The notes under the pieces: generated by a model
The model's input: the letters and a program-made list of their open reading frames with translations, nothing else
The model's database searches: none
Told to the model about the DNA's origin: nothing
Source of the DNA: Bradyrhizobium barranii subsp. barranii
GTDB lineage: Bacteria; Pseudomonadota; Alphaproteobacteria; Rhizobiales; Xanthobacteraceae
Direction of reading: 5' to 3'
Assembly: GCF_017565645.3 (NCBI RefSeq)
Contig: NZ_CP086136.1
Coordinates: forward strand, 6,369,501 to 6,433,500
DNA: 64,000 nt
Made by a program: the position numbers and the translations under genes
Part shown: positions 36,551 to 45,195 of the stretch, piece by piece
How the letters are laid out: every line of letters starts with the position of its first letter
How positions within the stretch are numbered: the first letter of the stretch is position 1

Positions 36551-37000
36551 ACGAGGAGCGTGGGCAGCGGCTTGCGCGGACAGGTCTAGTCTGAAAGTCA
36601 GGTGCGGCATGGCTCAGGCGTTCAAATTCCCCACGGAAGCGAGTGACGGTCAGCCGCGCGGCCCCGCCCTTCAGAGCTTTGCACGGGCGCGCCGCCTTGT
36701 TGGATCACCGCTTCCAACCGGTCCGGTCAAGCCCGGCTCGATTGTAGGGAATATGGGCCCGCCCCCGGCTCGCCGCAAGCGTGCAACGGTCTGGCCAATA
36801 TGGTCGAGGCAGTCCCGATTCCCGGTCCGGCGATCCAGACCAAGGTTAGTCAATCCGGACCGATTTGACAAAAGTTTCGGCCGGCACCGTTTAGAACATC
36901 TTCACCAGGAATCCGGCCGTTAAGCGGCAGCGGCGGTTTCGCGGGATACCTCCGGTTTTCTACGGTCCAATCGAGCTGCCGTTCAATCGCGTGGCCCCTG
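36551..37000. other. intergenic region upstream of clpS with no recognisable gene
   Basis: About 450 bp separates clpS from the TadG-like remnant. I see no frame with a start, a ribosome site and sensible composition. A TTGACA (about 36863) occurs without a well-spaced -10 box. Confidence 0.5.
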
Positions 37001-37243
37001 GTGCGCATGCGCGTCGCCATGCTGCTCGACAACGCCGGCTCGATGGCCCAGGACGGCAAGATGTCGGCGATGCAGACGGCCGCGAAGAACCTGGTCGATC
37101 AGCTCAGTGGCCTCGTGCTCCTCGCCGGCGTTCTCGATGCGCAGAATCGCTGGTGGTACAGCAATGCCTCGCAGATCGACACGCGGCGGAAGAAGCTGCG
37201 CGACGACGCCAAGGTGAGCGGCATCGACACGTTCTGCCGGTGA
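37001..37243 (+). pseudogene. remnant of a TadG-like von Willebrand factor A protein
   Basis: An 80-codon frame encodes VAMLLDNAGSMAQDGKMSAMQ, then NASQIDTRRKKLRDD and GIDTFCR. These are recognisable pieces of the VWA domain in TadG-type pilus-assembly proteins, where the metal site normally reads DNTGSM. Here the middle of the domain is missing and the MIDAS Thr has become Ala. The frame ends soon after and no tad genes are nearby. It is best read as a decaying fragment. Confidence 0.7.
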
Positions 37244-37334
37244 TGTCGGCGAGTCAGACCGTGTGGGGTTGACGTCGGTACGTCGCTGTCGAAGCTGCGC
37301 GTGGCGCGCTGAACCGGATCTCTCTCGCGACAAC

Positions 37335-37365
37335 AAAAAAGCCCGGCTGAACCAGCCGGGCTTTT
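37335..37365. terminator. rho-independent terminator of the phasin gene
   Basis: AAAAAAGCCCGGCTG and CAGCCGGGCTTTT flank an AAC loop. On the minus strand the phasin mRNA ends with this hairpin and a U-run. Confidence 0.9.
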
Positions 37366-37389
37366 CGATTCCAGGAGTTCCAGAGGAAG

Positions 37390-37728
37390 TTAGTTGGCAG
37401 CCGGGGTGAACTTCGAAACGATGGTCTCGACCGGCTTGAACGCCTGCTTGGCGAGGTCGCTGTAAAGGCCGGCGATCTTCTGCGATTCCGCGACGAAGGT
37501 CTCGTAGCTGGAACGGGCGAAGTCGGTCTGCGCTTCCACGGCCTTGTCCAGCGACTTCACGCCGGAAAGCTTCTCGACGAAGGACTTGGTGTCTTCAAAC
37601 GACTTCTTGGTGTAGTCGCCATACGCGCTGGCGATCGCCTGGAGGCCATGCTGCATCGAGGTCGCGGAAGCAACGCACTGCTCGAACTGCTCTTTCCCGT
37701 AGCTCTGAAAGTCTTCAACCCTGAACAT
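37390..37728 (-). CDS. phasin family protein
   Basis: This 112-residue helical protein coats polyhydroxybutyrate granules. It starts MFRVEDFQSYGKEQFEQCV and has the phasin_2-type pattern with YGDYTKKSFEDTKSFVEKL and SSYETFVAESQKIAGLYSDL. The ATG at 37728 has an AAAAAGGA site. Two PhaR-type boxes lie 66-106 bp upstream, so it is probably repressed by PhaR until the polymer accumulates. It is followed by a strong terminator and stands alone. Confidence 0.93.
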   Translation of the reverse strand: MFRVEDFQSYGKEQFEQCVASATSMQHGLQAIASAYGDYTKKSFEDTKSFVEKLSGVKSLDKAVEAQTDFARSSYETFVAESQKIAGLYSDLAKQAFKPVETIVSKFTPAAN

Positions 37729-37793
37729 TTCGGAATCCTTTTTCCCTGGCTTTGGTCCGGAAGCCCCGGCTCCCTGACTCCGCCCAAAAATAG

Positions 37794-37805
37794 TGCAGCG
37801 CACAA
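37794..37805. promoter_or_regulatory. PhaR-type box 1 upstream of phasin
   Basis: TGCAGCGCACAA matches TGCRNYGCASMA, the PhaR consensus I recall for Bradyrhizobium diazoefficiens, at all 12 positions. The box centre is about 70 bp upstream of the phasin start. Confidence 0.75.
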
Positions 37806-37822
37806 AAAAGTCAAGAATCTTG

Positions 37823-37834
37823 TGCGGCGCACAA
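37823..37834. promoter_or_regulatory. PhaR-type box 2 upstream of phasin
   Basis: TGCGGCGCACAA also matches the consensus fully and is part of a larger near-palindrome, TTGTGCGGCGCACAA (37820-37834). Its centre is 29 bp from that of box 1. The rest of the 37729-38117 gap holds no other gene that I can see. Confidence 0.75.
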
Positions 37835-38117
37835 AATTAGATGCAAATCGCTGAGATTCCCGGGGTTTCCCGCAATGGTTCCTTAAGCTTTTGGAAACCG
37901 CGGACCCCTACCCTGATTCCCTGGACGTGTTCAGCTTCCGCGAACGGTCAAAAGCCGTTCGAGAACATCACCTTAGCCAGAACAGCGGCTCAGGCCCAAC
38001 GTTTCCCGCAGCGAACACCAGCGGAGAGACAGCCTGAGCAGGTAATGATCCCGGGTCGAGTGGGCACAATTTCGCCTCACGGGCCGGTGATCAAGTCAGA
38101 AACGGGGACGGGGTTTC

Positions 38118-39968
38118 ATGCTTCGTAAAAACTTGTCTTCCTCGCGCTTGGCGCGGGTTGGCGTTTTCGGGCTTCTTACGGTCACCGCCGTAGTCATCTT
38201 CACCGATGCTGCCGAGGCACGGCGTCACCGGCGCAATTACGCGCACCACCGGGTGCAGCGCGATGTGTCCGACAGCTCCAGCCCGAAATTCGCATCGATC
38301 ATCGTCGACGGCAATTCCGGCTCCGTGCTCCAGGCAACGAGCCCGGACGGAATCCGCCACCCCGCCTCGCTCACCAAGATCATGACGCTCTATCTGCTGT
38401 TCGAGCGCCTCGAGTCCGGCAGGATGAAGCTCGACACCGAGATGCCGGTCTCGCAGCACGCCGCCGATCAGGATCCGACCAAGCTGAACCTCCGTGCCGG
38501 CCAGACCATCCGCGTCGAGGACGCGATCAAGGGCCTCGTCACCCGCTCCGCCAACGATGCGGCCGTCGTGATCGCGGAAGCGATCGGCGGCGACGAGGAC
38601 GACTTCGCCCAGATGATGACGCGCAAGGCGCGCTCGCTCGGCATGTCCAAGACGGTCTACCGCAACGCCAACGGCCTTCCCAACGACGAGCAGGTCACGA
38701 CCGCGCGCGACCAGGCCACGCTCGGCCGCGCCATCCAGGAGCGCTTCCCGCGCTACTATCGCTATTTCGCGACCTCGACGTTCAATTGGCGCGGACAGTC
38801 GATCCGCAACCATAACCACCTGCTCGGCAGCGTCGAGGGCGTGGACGGCATCAAGACCGGCTACACCCGCGCCTCCGGCTTCAACCTCGTGACCTCGATG
38901 CGCCGCGGCAACCGCCACCTGATCGGCGTGGTGCTCGGCGGCCGCAGCGGCGGCTCGCGCGACGCCACCATGCGCAACCTGCTCGCGGAGAACCTCGAGA
39001 AGGGCGCCACCACCCACACCGTCGTCGCTGTCACCGAGCGCAACGGCGCAGATGCCAATACCGACGTCGCCGATGCATCGGAGACCGCGGCCCGCCCCGC
39101 TCCGCAGGTCCAGCAGGCTGCGGCCGCCCCTGCCCCCGAAACGGCCCCGCAGCGCCTCGCCTCGCGCCTCTCAGCGCTGGCGGCTGCGACCGCCGCGATG
39201 CCGCCGGCTCAAGCCAGGCCGGACACCAGCAAGCCCGAGGTTCGGCCGACTGAATCCAGGATCGAGCCTGCGCCGCTCACCAATGGCGTGATCTCGAGCC
39301 AGCCGCTCTCCATCATCCCCGGCTCGTCCGAGCCGATGAAGCCGGTCCGGGTGAAGACCGTTCAGGTCAAGGCCGGCACCGTGAAGGTCGCCTCCGCCGC
39401 GCCGGCTCAGGTCGCACCGCAGGTCACGAGCACGATTGCGGCCCGCTCCGACGTCGCGGAGACCTCCGGCGCCGTCGTCGCCCGCGCCGATCTCATCAAC
39501 AAGCCCGAGATGGCGAGCCAGCCGGAAGCGCCGAAGGCCGAGCTCGCCCGCACCGAGATGCCCCGTCAGCCGGCGGGCTTCGGCACCGGCAACGGCATCC
39601 TCGGCGTGCTGCCGGCCGCAACGGCCGCCGCGCCCACTCCGGCTGCTGCGAAGCTCGCTTCGGCCGATCCGGCGCCGCAGCCGATCCAGATGAGCGCCAC
39701 CACCAAGCCGGTCGTCACCCATAGCGGCTGGATCGTCCAGGTCGGCGCACTCGAGAGCGAGAACGAAGCCCAGCAGCGCATCGACGCCGCCCGCAGCTCG
39801 GCCCGCGGCCTGCTCAGCAAGGCCGACCCGTTCACCGAGCCGGTCCTCGCCAAGGACAATCGCAAGCTTTACCGGGCCCGTTTCGCCGGGCTCGAGCGGG
39901 ACCAGGCCGAAGCCGTCTGCCGCGCCCTGAAGCGCGCCGACATCTCCTGCATCACCGTCCGCAACTGA
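38118..39968 (+). CDS. D-alanyl-D-alanine carboxypeptidase with SPOR domain
   Basis: This 616-residue penicillin-binding protein trims pentapeptides in peptidoglycan. A signal region covers residues 1-34. The S11 peptidase domain has SLTK with nucleophile S84, SAN at 144-146 and KTG in VDGIKTGYTRASG. A long Ala/Pro/Lys-rich linker (about residues 310-535) follows, then a C-terminal SPOR domain (SGWIVQVGALESENEAQQRI) that binds denuded septal glycan. It resembles DacF-type septal enzymes. A terminator follows the gene directly. Confidence 0.93.
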   Translation: MLRKNLSSSRLARVGVFGLLTVTAVVIFTDAAEARRHRRNYAHHRVQRDVSDSSSPKFASIIVDGNSGSVLQATSPDGIRHPASLTKIMTLYLLFERLESGRMKLDTEMPVSQHAADQDPTKLNLRAGQTIRVEDAIKGLVTRSANDAAVVIAEAIGGDEDDFAQMMTRKARSLGMSKTVYRNANGLPNDEQVTTARDQATLGRAIQERFPRYYRYFATSTFNWRGQSIRNHNHLLGSVEGVDGIKTGYTRASGFNLVTSMRRGNRHLIGVVLGGRSGGSRDATMRNLLAENLEKGATTHTVVAVTERNGADANTDVADASETAARPAPQVQQAAAAPAPETAPQRLASRLSALAAATAAMPPAQARPDTSKPEVRPTESRIEPAPLTNGVISSQPLSIIPGSSEPMKPVRVKTVQVKAGTVKVASAAPAQVAPQVTSTIAARSDVAETSGAVVARADLINKPEMASQPEAPKAELARTEMPRQPAGFGTGNGILGVLPAATAAAPTPAAAKLASADPAPQPIQMSATTKPVVTHSGWIVQVGALESENEAQQRIDAARSSARGLLSKADPFTEPVLAKDNRKLYRARFAGLERDQAEAVCRALKRADISCITVRN

Positions 39969-39988
39969 TCTGTCTCACCGGTCCAATC

Positions 39989-40023
39989 AAAATGCCCGCG
40001 CCTTGCGCGGGCATTTTTGTTTG
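39989..40023. terminator. rho-independent terminator of the carboxypeptidase gene
   Basis: AAAATGCCCGCGC pairs with GCGCGGGCATTTT around a CTT loop and is followed by TGTTT. Confidence 0.92.
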
Positions 40024-40186
40024 GGGGATGCGGCGATGCCAGTTCCGCGACAACCTCTCGTCAAGGATTTACGGTTAAAACTTTACTCAAGGGATCGACC
40101 ACGCCGACAAAGGCGGGCATCGGGGCGACGGCAGACAGAGCAAGCGGAGCTTACGCGGTACGGGCGTTTGTAGCGTAGTGCCGGAG

Positions 40187-40912
40187 TTAGCCGTTATGCG
40201 TGCGAAGCAGAGTATCCTTGGCCTCGTTCACACGGGCAGCGAGATACGTCGAGCCCCCCTGGTCGGGATGGAGTTTCTTCATCAGGGACTTGTGCGCCCG
40301 GCTGATGTCGTCGCGCCCCGCGCCCGGCTGCAGGCCAAGGATCTGATAGGCTTCCTCCGCCGTCATTTTGCCGCTCGGCGCCGTGCGGCGCTGCCGCCCT
40401 GCCGCATCGCCCTGCGCGTTCTGACGCCAAGCGGGAAACCGGCGGTCCAGATAGCTTTCAAGTAGGGCCACGCTCTCGGCGTCGAACGCCGGAGCCATCG
40501 CCAGCAGGCCAGCGAGATCGAACTCCTGGAGATCGCGCCCGGCGTGAGGACCGGCGACGATCTGGCCGGCGAGCTGCCCCGAATCGTGGTCAAGCCGCAT
40601 GTCCAGGAATTGCGATCGTACGCGCGAGGCCTGTCCGGCCGGGCGCGTTGCGCCACCGCCGAACAGCCCGCCGATATTGCCGAAGCCGGCATTCGCCAGG
40701 GGCGTCCAGCCCAGGAGCCCGGCGCCGAAAATCCCGAGCGGGATCGCCACCGCCAGTTCGCCCCGCAGGCCAGTGAACGCTGCGACCGCGAGCGCCACCA
40801 CGCCGCCACCGAACTTGATGGTGCGCGCCAGCACCGCCGGATTGGCGGAGCGGAACATCTGGAGCAGCAGATAAATCGTGATAACGGCGACGGCGCCGGC
40901 GATCAGGGTCAT
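40187..40912 (-). CDS. membrane-anchored J-domain protein (DnaJ/TIM14-like)
   Basis: This 241-residue protein has one or two hydrophobic segments near the N-terminus (residues 1-20 and 36-70), a middle region with RLDHDSGQLAGQIVAGPHAGR, and a C-terminal J domain (about residues 183-241) with an HPDQGG tripeptide. A membrane anchor followed by a C-terminal J domain recalls mitochondrial Pam18/TIM14. It would recruit DnaK to the membrane. It lies 59 bp downstream of a VWA-protein gene on the same strand. Confidence 0.88.
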   Translation of the reverse strand: MTLIAGAVAVITIYLLLQMFRSANPAVLARTIKFGGGVVALAVAAFTGLRGELAVAIPLGIFGAGLLGWTPLANAGFGNIGGLFGGGATRPAGQASRVRSQFLDMRLDHDSGQLAGQIVAGPHAGRDLQEFDLAGLLAMAPAFDAESVALLESYLDRRFPAWRQNAQGDAAGRQRRTAPSGKMTAEEAYQILGLQPGAGRDDISRAHKSLMKKLHPDQGGSTYLAARVNEAKDTLLRTHNG

Positions 40913-40971
40913 GGCCGGAATATAGTCGCCCTCACGGCAAAATGCATGGCGTCCGTCTCCGACGCGGGCCG

Positions 40972-41715
40972 CTACTTCATCTGCCCGATCAGCTTGGCCG
41001 CACCGCTCGCGCTCTCGGCGAGTTTCAACAGCGCCTCGCGGCCACCGGCGGCATAAGCCGCGGCCGCGCGCAGCAGCTCGCGAAGCTGCGCCGCCGCGCC
41101 GGGATCGAACCGGCACCAGGCCCCGCCGGTCAGCCGCGCGATCTCGCGAAAGGCCTGCTCGGCCACGGCGTCGGCGCCTTCCTGAAACACGAACACGGGG
41201 ACCTTGAGCATGCCGAGCTCGCCGGCCTTGGCGCAGAGCTCGTCGACCTTCTCCTCCATGGCATCGCCGACGAAGACGACCGCACGCACGCCCGAAGCGA
41301 CCGCCTCGCGCCGCACGTCGCTCAGCACCTTGCCGATCTGGGTGTCGCCGCCGCGACAGTCGATCTTGCTCATCAACGTCGCGAGCTTCGCGCTGTCGGA
41401 GATCCAGCCCGTGGCGCGACACTCGTTCAAGCCGCGATAGTAGACGAGCCGGATGTCGAGGCTGCCGATCGCTGCGGCCTCGCGGAACATGTCTGCCTGG
41501 AGCGCGCAGGCCATGTCCCAGGTCGGCTGCCGGCTCATCGTCGCATCCAGCGCGAAAATCAGCCGCCCCTTCGCGCCGGGGGCATGCGGCGACAGCGCAC
41601 GCGCCTTGGCGACGAACGCGGCGATGTCCTCCGCGGTGCTGGCTTGAGGCAGCGTGCCGCCGGTTTGGCTCGAGACGGCATCACGGCCACGCGGTTTGAC
41701 GGGTTCGCCGGACAT
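40972..41715 (-). CDS. VWA-domain protein upstream of the J-protein
   Basis: This 247-residue cytoplasmic protein has a von Willebrand A-like core: LIFALDATMSRQPTWDMAC (a degenerate MIDAS), DIRLVYYRGLNECR, GGDTQIGKVL and VRAVVFVGDAMEE. The C-terminal helical part is Ala-rich. The ATG at 41715 follows a weak GAGCAGGG. VWA proteins act as protein-protein scaffolds. It is the first gene of a two-gene operon with a membrane J-protein; both are uncharacterised. Confidence 0.85.
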   Translation of the reverse strand: MSGEPVKPRGRDAVSSQTGGTLPQASTAEDIAAFVAKARALSPHAPGAKGRLIFALDATMSRQPTWDMACALQADMFREAAAIGSLDIRLVYYRGLNECRATGWISDSAKLATLMSKIDCRGGDTQIGKVLSDVRREAVASGVRAVVFVGDAMEEKVDELCAKAGELGMLKVPVFVFQEGADAVAEQAFREIARLTGGAWCRFDPGAAAQLRELLRAAAAYAAGGREALLKLAESASGAAKLIGQMK

Positions 41716-41860
41716 CCCTGCTCGCTTCTTGCGTGAGCGCCTAATGTGGATAGCGCCTGCGGCCCGGTCAATGTGCAAAGCCTCCGCGGGCGGATGCCGG
41801 CGGAGGCTTTGCAGGTCGTGCAGACGATCGGAGCGGTGTCGGTGTCAGCCTGTGTCGGTG

Positions 41861-42721
41861 TCAGCTCTTGGCAGGCGCCATCAGAGCGACCGGACCGGGC
41901 TCCAGGATATTGGGCGGGGCCGAGCGCGTATCGACGGGCGCCACGGCGCTGTCGCCGTCGCTCAGGAACTTGTCGAGCATGCTCTGGATCGAGTTCTTCG
42001 CCGCATCCGGACCGGTGTCGCGCATGTCGTTGTGCTGGAATTCGGTCTTCACGACCTGGATGCCGGCCTTCTCGCATTCCTCATCGGTCGGGATGACACC
42101 CGCGTCGGTCTTGAACTGCGGATCCTGCGAACGGAACGACAGGATCTTGAACTTGCCGGCAGTGACGAAGGGCACGCGCAGATTGTCGAGCGTGACGACC
42201 TTCTTGACCTCATCGGGATACTGCTTGGCGAAATACATCGTGATGTCGCCGCCCATGGAGTGGCCGACCATCGTCACCCTGTCGTAATCGGCGTTGGGCT
42301 GAACCTTCTTCATCTCCTGCATGGCGAGATGGATGTTGGCAACGCCGCGCAGGATCTGCGGCAGCCGGCCGACATAGAGCTCACCGGGCTTCGTCACCAT
42401 GGGAGGATCGGTCGGCAAATCATGCTGCGGGCTTACGACCATATAGCCGCGCGCCGCGAAGATGTTGGCGAGGAAGCCGTACTCGGTATTCTTGACGGTG
42501 TTGCCGTGATTGATCACGGCAACCGGCAGCGTGATCATGCCGGCATTGGCCTGCATTTCCTTGTCGCGGCGGACCGCGATATCGACAGGCACGGGACGGT
42601 TGTCGCGCGAGGCGTCGTAGAAGGTGACGGTCTCGTGCTTGATGGCCCACTTGCTCGCCGTGACATAGGCGACGCCGAAGAGGGCACTAACCGAAACCAG
42701 AACGGCAATTCCACGCTTCAT
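41861..42721 (-). CDS. secreted alpha/beta hydrolase
   Basis: This 286-residue protein has a signal peptide or membrane anchor over residues 1-22 (MKRGIAVLVSVSALFGVAY) and an alpha/beta-hydrolase fold with the nucleophile elbow VGHSMGGDI near residue 155. VINHGNTVKNTEYG suggests the oxyanion region, and FQHNDM carries a candidate His. The substrate is unknown. A candidate PhaR box lies about 155 bp upstream. The 42722-43063 gap has no gene. Confidence 0.82.
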   Translation of the reverse strand: MKRGIAVLVSVSALFGVAYVTASKWAIKHETVTFYDASRDNRPVPVDIAVRRDKEMQANAGMITLPVAVINHGNTVKNTEYGFLANIFAARGYMVVSPQHDLPTDPPMVTKPGELYVGRLPQILRGVANIHLAMQEMKKVQPNADYDRVTMVGHSMGGDITMYFAKQYPDEVKKVVTLDNLRVPFVTAGKFKILSFRSQDPQFKTDAGVIPTDEECEKAGIQVVKTEFQHNDMRDTGPDAAKNSIQSMLDKFLSDGDSAVAPVDTRSAPPNILEPGPVALMAPAKS

Positions 42722-42871
42722 TTTCGTCCTCAGCCTCAGGCTCTTGCGGCCTGAATCCCTGTTGAAAATCGTGTTCTTCCGGGGCTCTTCGGCCCCTGGT
42801 CGCCTATTCCCTAATATATGTCACAGCCGCGTGACAGGAAGCTTAAATATTGTGAACCTTCAGCCCTTTCA

Positions 42872-42883
42872 TTGTGCGGCGCA
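42872..42883. promoter_or_regulatory. candidate PhaR-type box upstream of the secreted hydrolase
   Basis: On the minus strand TGCGCCGCACAA matches TGCRNYGCASMA fully. It lies 151-162 bp before the hydrolase start. A match in a gap of this size could arise by chance. Confidence 0.4.
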
Positions 42884-43063
42884 CGCGTTTCTTGGGCATC
42901 CCGTTCTCAGGCGGCTACGTCAGGTGCAGGCTACCATCCGACGCAACCGGTCTCGATTGGCTTCAATTTCACGGTAAACACAGGGTGAAACGGCCAAGCC
43001 CGCACTCAGTTCCGGCGGGAACCGGCAGCTTCAATCGGCTGGAAGTAGCGATATACCGCCGCC

Positions 43064-43987
43064 TCAGGCGCCGAGGATGTCGTGGACCTCGAGCGGCTTG
43101 TCGACCTGGCTGAACCACTCGGCGCGATTTGCCGCACGGCGGCGGCCACGTTCGTCGAGCGGCAGCTTGAGCTGGCGGAGCAGGCCCGTCACCTCTTCCC
43201 GCGCGGTGAGATGGCCAAGGTTGGGCCGCATGCCGAGCGTGGCCTCGTCGATCTCGTCGAGCGCGGTCAGGCCGCGCGGAAAAAATTCGCGATAGACGAC
43301 GCGCTCGGCAAAGCCGTCGACGTAGCGGAAGCCGAGCCGCAGCGACAAATCCTTGAGGCCCTCGGCGACGAGCTGCTTGTTGCGGGAGCCGAGCATCGAC
43401 AGGCGGTTGCGCACGACGATCCAATCGGTGCTGGAGCCGTCGAGCTGGCGCCGCTTGCGCCTGACATCCCGCACCATCTCGGCATAGTGGCTCTCGCCAG
43501 TCACTGCGTAGTTGGCGGGATCGACGGTGCCGAGCACGTCGAAATCGAGGAAGCTGTCGTTGATCGGCGTGACCAGCGTGTCCGCCATCGAGTGCGCCAA
43601 GCGCATCAGATAGCTGTCGGTGCCGGGCGTATCGATGACGATGAAGTCGAAATTGCTCTCGACCGCCGAGACCGCCTCCATGAACTGCTGGAACTCGGAA
43701 TTCTCGTTCTCGGCGATCTGCATGGTCTCGCCGAGCTTGATGCAGCGATGCACCGGCAGCTCGAGGCCGAGGCCGGTGCGGCGCGCCCAGGCGGAACGGT
43801 TGCCGATGTAGCGGGTAAAGCTCTGCTGACGGCAGTCGAGGTCGATAGTGGCGACGCGCTGGCCGGCCTTCAGCAGCGCGACCGCGATGTGCAGGGCGGT
43901 GGTCGACTTGCCGGAGCCGCCTTTTTCGTTGCCGAGCACGACGACATGCGCCGAGCCGGATTGGCCTTGGCTAGCCTGCACAAGCAT
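43064..43987 (-). CDS. mipZ: MipZ-like ParA-family division-positioning ATPase
   Basis: This protein of about 307 residues has the deviant Walker A of ParA/MinD ATPases (LGNEKGGSGKSTTALHIAVAL), switch I DLDCRQQSFTRY and Walker B VIDTPGTDS. Length and motifs match Caulobacter MipZ, which forms a gradient from ParB at the poles and blocks FtsZ polymerisation there, placing division at midcell. The ATG at 43987 is chosen for AGGATCGCT just upstream; a GTG five codons earlier is possible. The 43988-44267 gap has no gene. Confidence 0.93.
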   Translation of the reverse strand: MLVQASQGQSGSAHVVVLGNEKGGSGKSTTALHIAVALLKAGQRVATIDLDCRQQSFTRYIGNRSAWARRTGLGLELPVHRCIKLGETMQIAENENSEFQQFMEAVSAVESNFDFIVIDTPGTDSYLMRLAHSMADTLVTPINDSFLDFDVLGTVDPANYAVTGESHYAEMVRDVRRKRRQLDGSSTDWIVVRNRLSMLGSRNKQLVAEGLKDLSLRLGFRYVDGFAERVVYREFFPRGLTALDEIDEATLGMRPNLGHLTAREEVTGLLRQLKLPLDERGRRRAANRAEWFSQVDKPLEVHDILGA

Positions 43988-44267
43988 AGCGATCCTCAAC
44001 ACCCCTGATGAATATCTTCGAGTTGGCCGCGTCTGCGGTCAAGTGAAATGCGTGACAGTAAATGCAAATCGCAGCGCGCCGTGTTCGAAATGAATCACGG
44101 CACCATCTCTCGCTTGTGATTCAGCCATGTCGCGACATCGTGCGCGGCCTCGCGCGGGATGCTGTGCCGCATCCGAATGCATGGCGTCCACGATCGGCGC
44201 TTGTTAAGGTTAGCCGGCCGGGCGCCGGGACGCGCCCGCTTCCAATTCCCAACCCTGTCGAGTCCTG

Positions 44268-45119
44268 ATGTCACGAAGCCCCTTGATCGCCCGCACGGTC
44301 CCCGCCTTGCGACGCGCCGTCGACAATCTTCGCAAGCGAAAGGCCACGATCGCGCTGGTCCCGACCATGGGGGCCCTCCATGACGGGCATGTGTCGCTGG
44401 TGCGCCTCGCCAAGCGGCGCGCGAGTCGCGTCGTGGTGTCGATCTTCGTCAACCCGACCCAGTTCGCCCCGACCGAGGACTTTGGTGCCTATCCGCGCAC
44501 CTGGAAGTCCGATCTCGCCAAGCTCGCCGCCGAGGACGTCGACGTCGTCTGGCACCCCGGCGCCGAGGCGATGTATCCGGAAGGCTTTGCGACCCGCATC
44601 GTGCCGGAGGGGCCGGCGCTGGCCGGCCTCGAGGATCGCTTCAGGCCGCACTTCTTCGGCGGCGTCGCCACCGTCGTCGGCAAGCTGTTCACGCAGTGCC
44701 GGCCGGACGTCGCGATCTTCGGCGAGAAGGACTTTCAGCAGTTGCGGGTGGTGACGCAGATGGCGCGCGACCTCGACCTCGGCGTCAAGGTGACCGGCTC
44801 CCGCACGGTCCGCGAGCGCGACGGGCTCGCGATGTCCTCGCGCAACGTCTATCTCTCGCCGGAGGAGCGGCAGACCGCGACCACGCTTTACCGCGCCATG
44901 AAGGACAGCGCCGGGCGCATCCGTGCCGGCGAAGCGATCGCATCCGCGATGGTGCGCGGCGCCGGGACGATCACGGCGGCCGGCTTCGCGCTCGACTATT
45001 TCGAGGCCCGCCATGCCGAGACGCTCGCGCCGGTCACCTCGCGCAAGGACGGCCCGTTGCGGATCCTGGTGGCGGCCAAGCTCGGCACGACCCGGCTGAT
45101 CGACAATATCGCGGTGTAA
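44268..45119 (+). CDS. panC: pantoate--beta-alanine ligase
   Basis: This 283-residue enzyme joins pantoate and beta-alanine with ATP to make pantothenate, the last step before coenzyme A. Its Rossmann-type adenylate-forming signatures are [40 protein letters not shown] and [12 protein letters not shown]. It is cytoplasmic. panB and panD are not adjacent. A possible secreted protein gene follows 76 bp downstream on the same strand. Confidence 0.97.
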   Translation: MSRSPLIARTVPALRRAVDNLRKRKATIALVPTMGALHDGHVSLVRLAKRRASRVVVSIFVNPTQFAPTEDFGAYPRTWKSDLAKLAAEDVDVVWHPGAEAMYPEGFATRIVPEGPALAGLEDRFRPHFFGGVATVVGKLFTQCRPDVAIFGEKDFQQLRVVTQMARDLDLGVKVTGSRTVRERDGLAMSSRNVYLSPEERQTATTLYRAMKDSAGRIRAGEAIASAMVRGAGTITAAGFALDYFEARHAETLAPVTSRKDGPLRILVAAKLGTTRLIDNIAV

Positions 45120-45195
45120 CCGCCAGGGTCGATCTTGCGCGTTCCCTCGCCCAGATGGATGATCGGCGCGAGGAAACGAGCCGGCTGGCAGGGGC

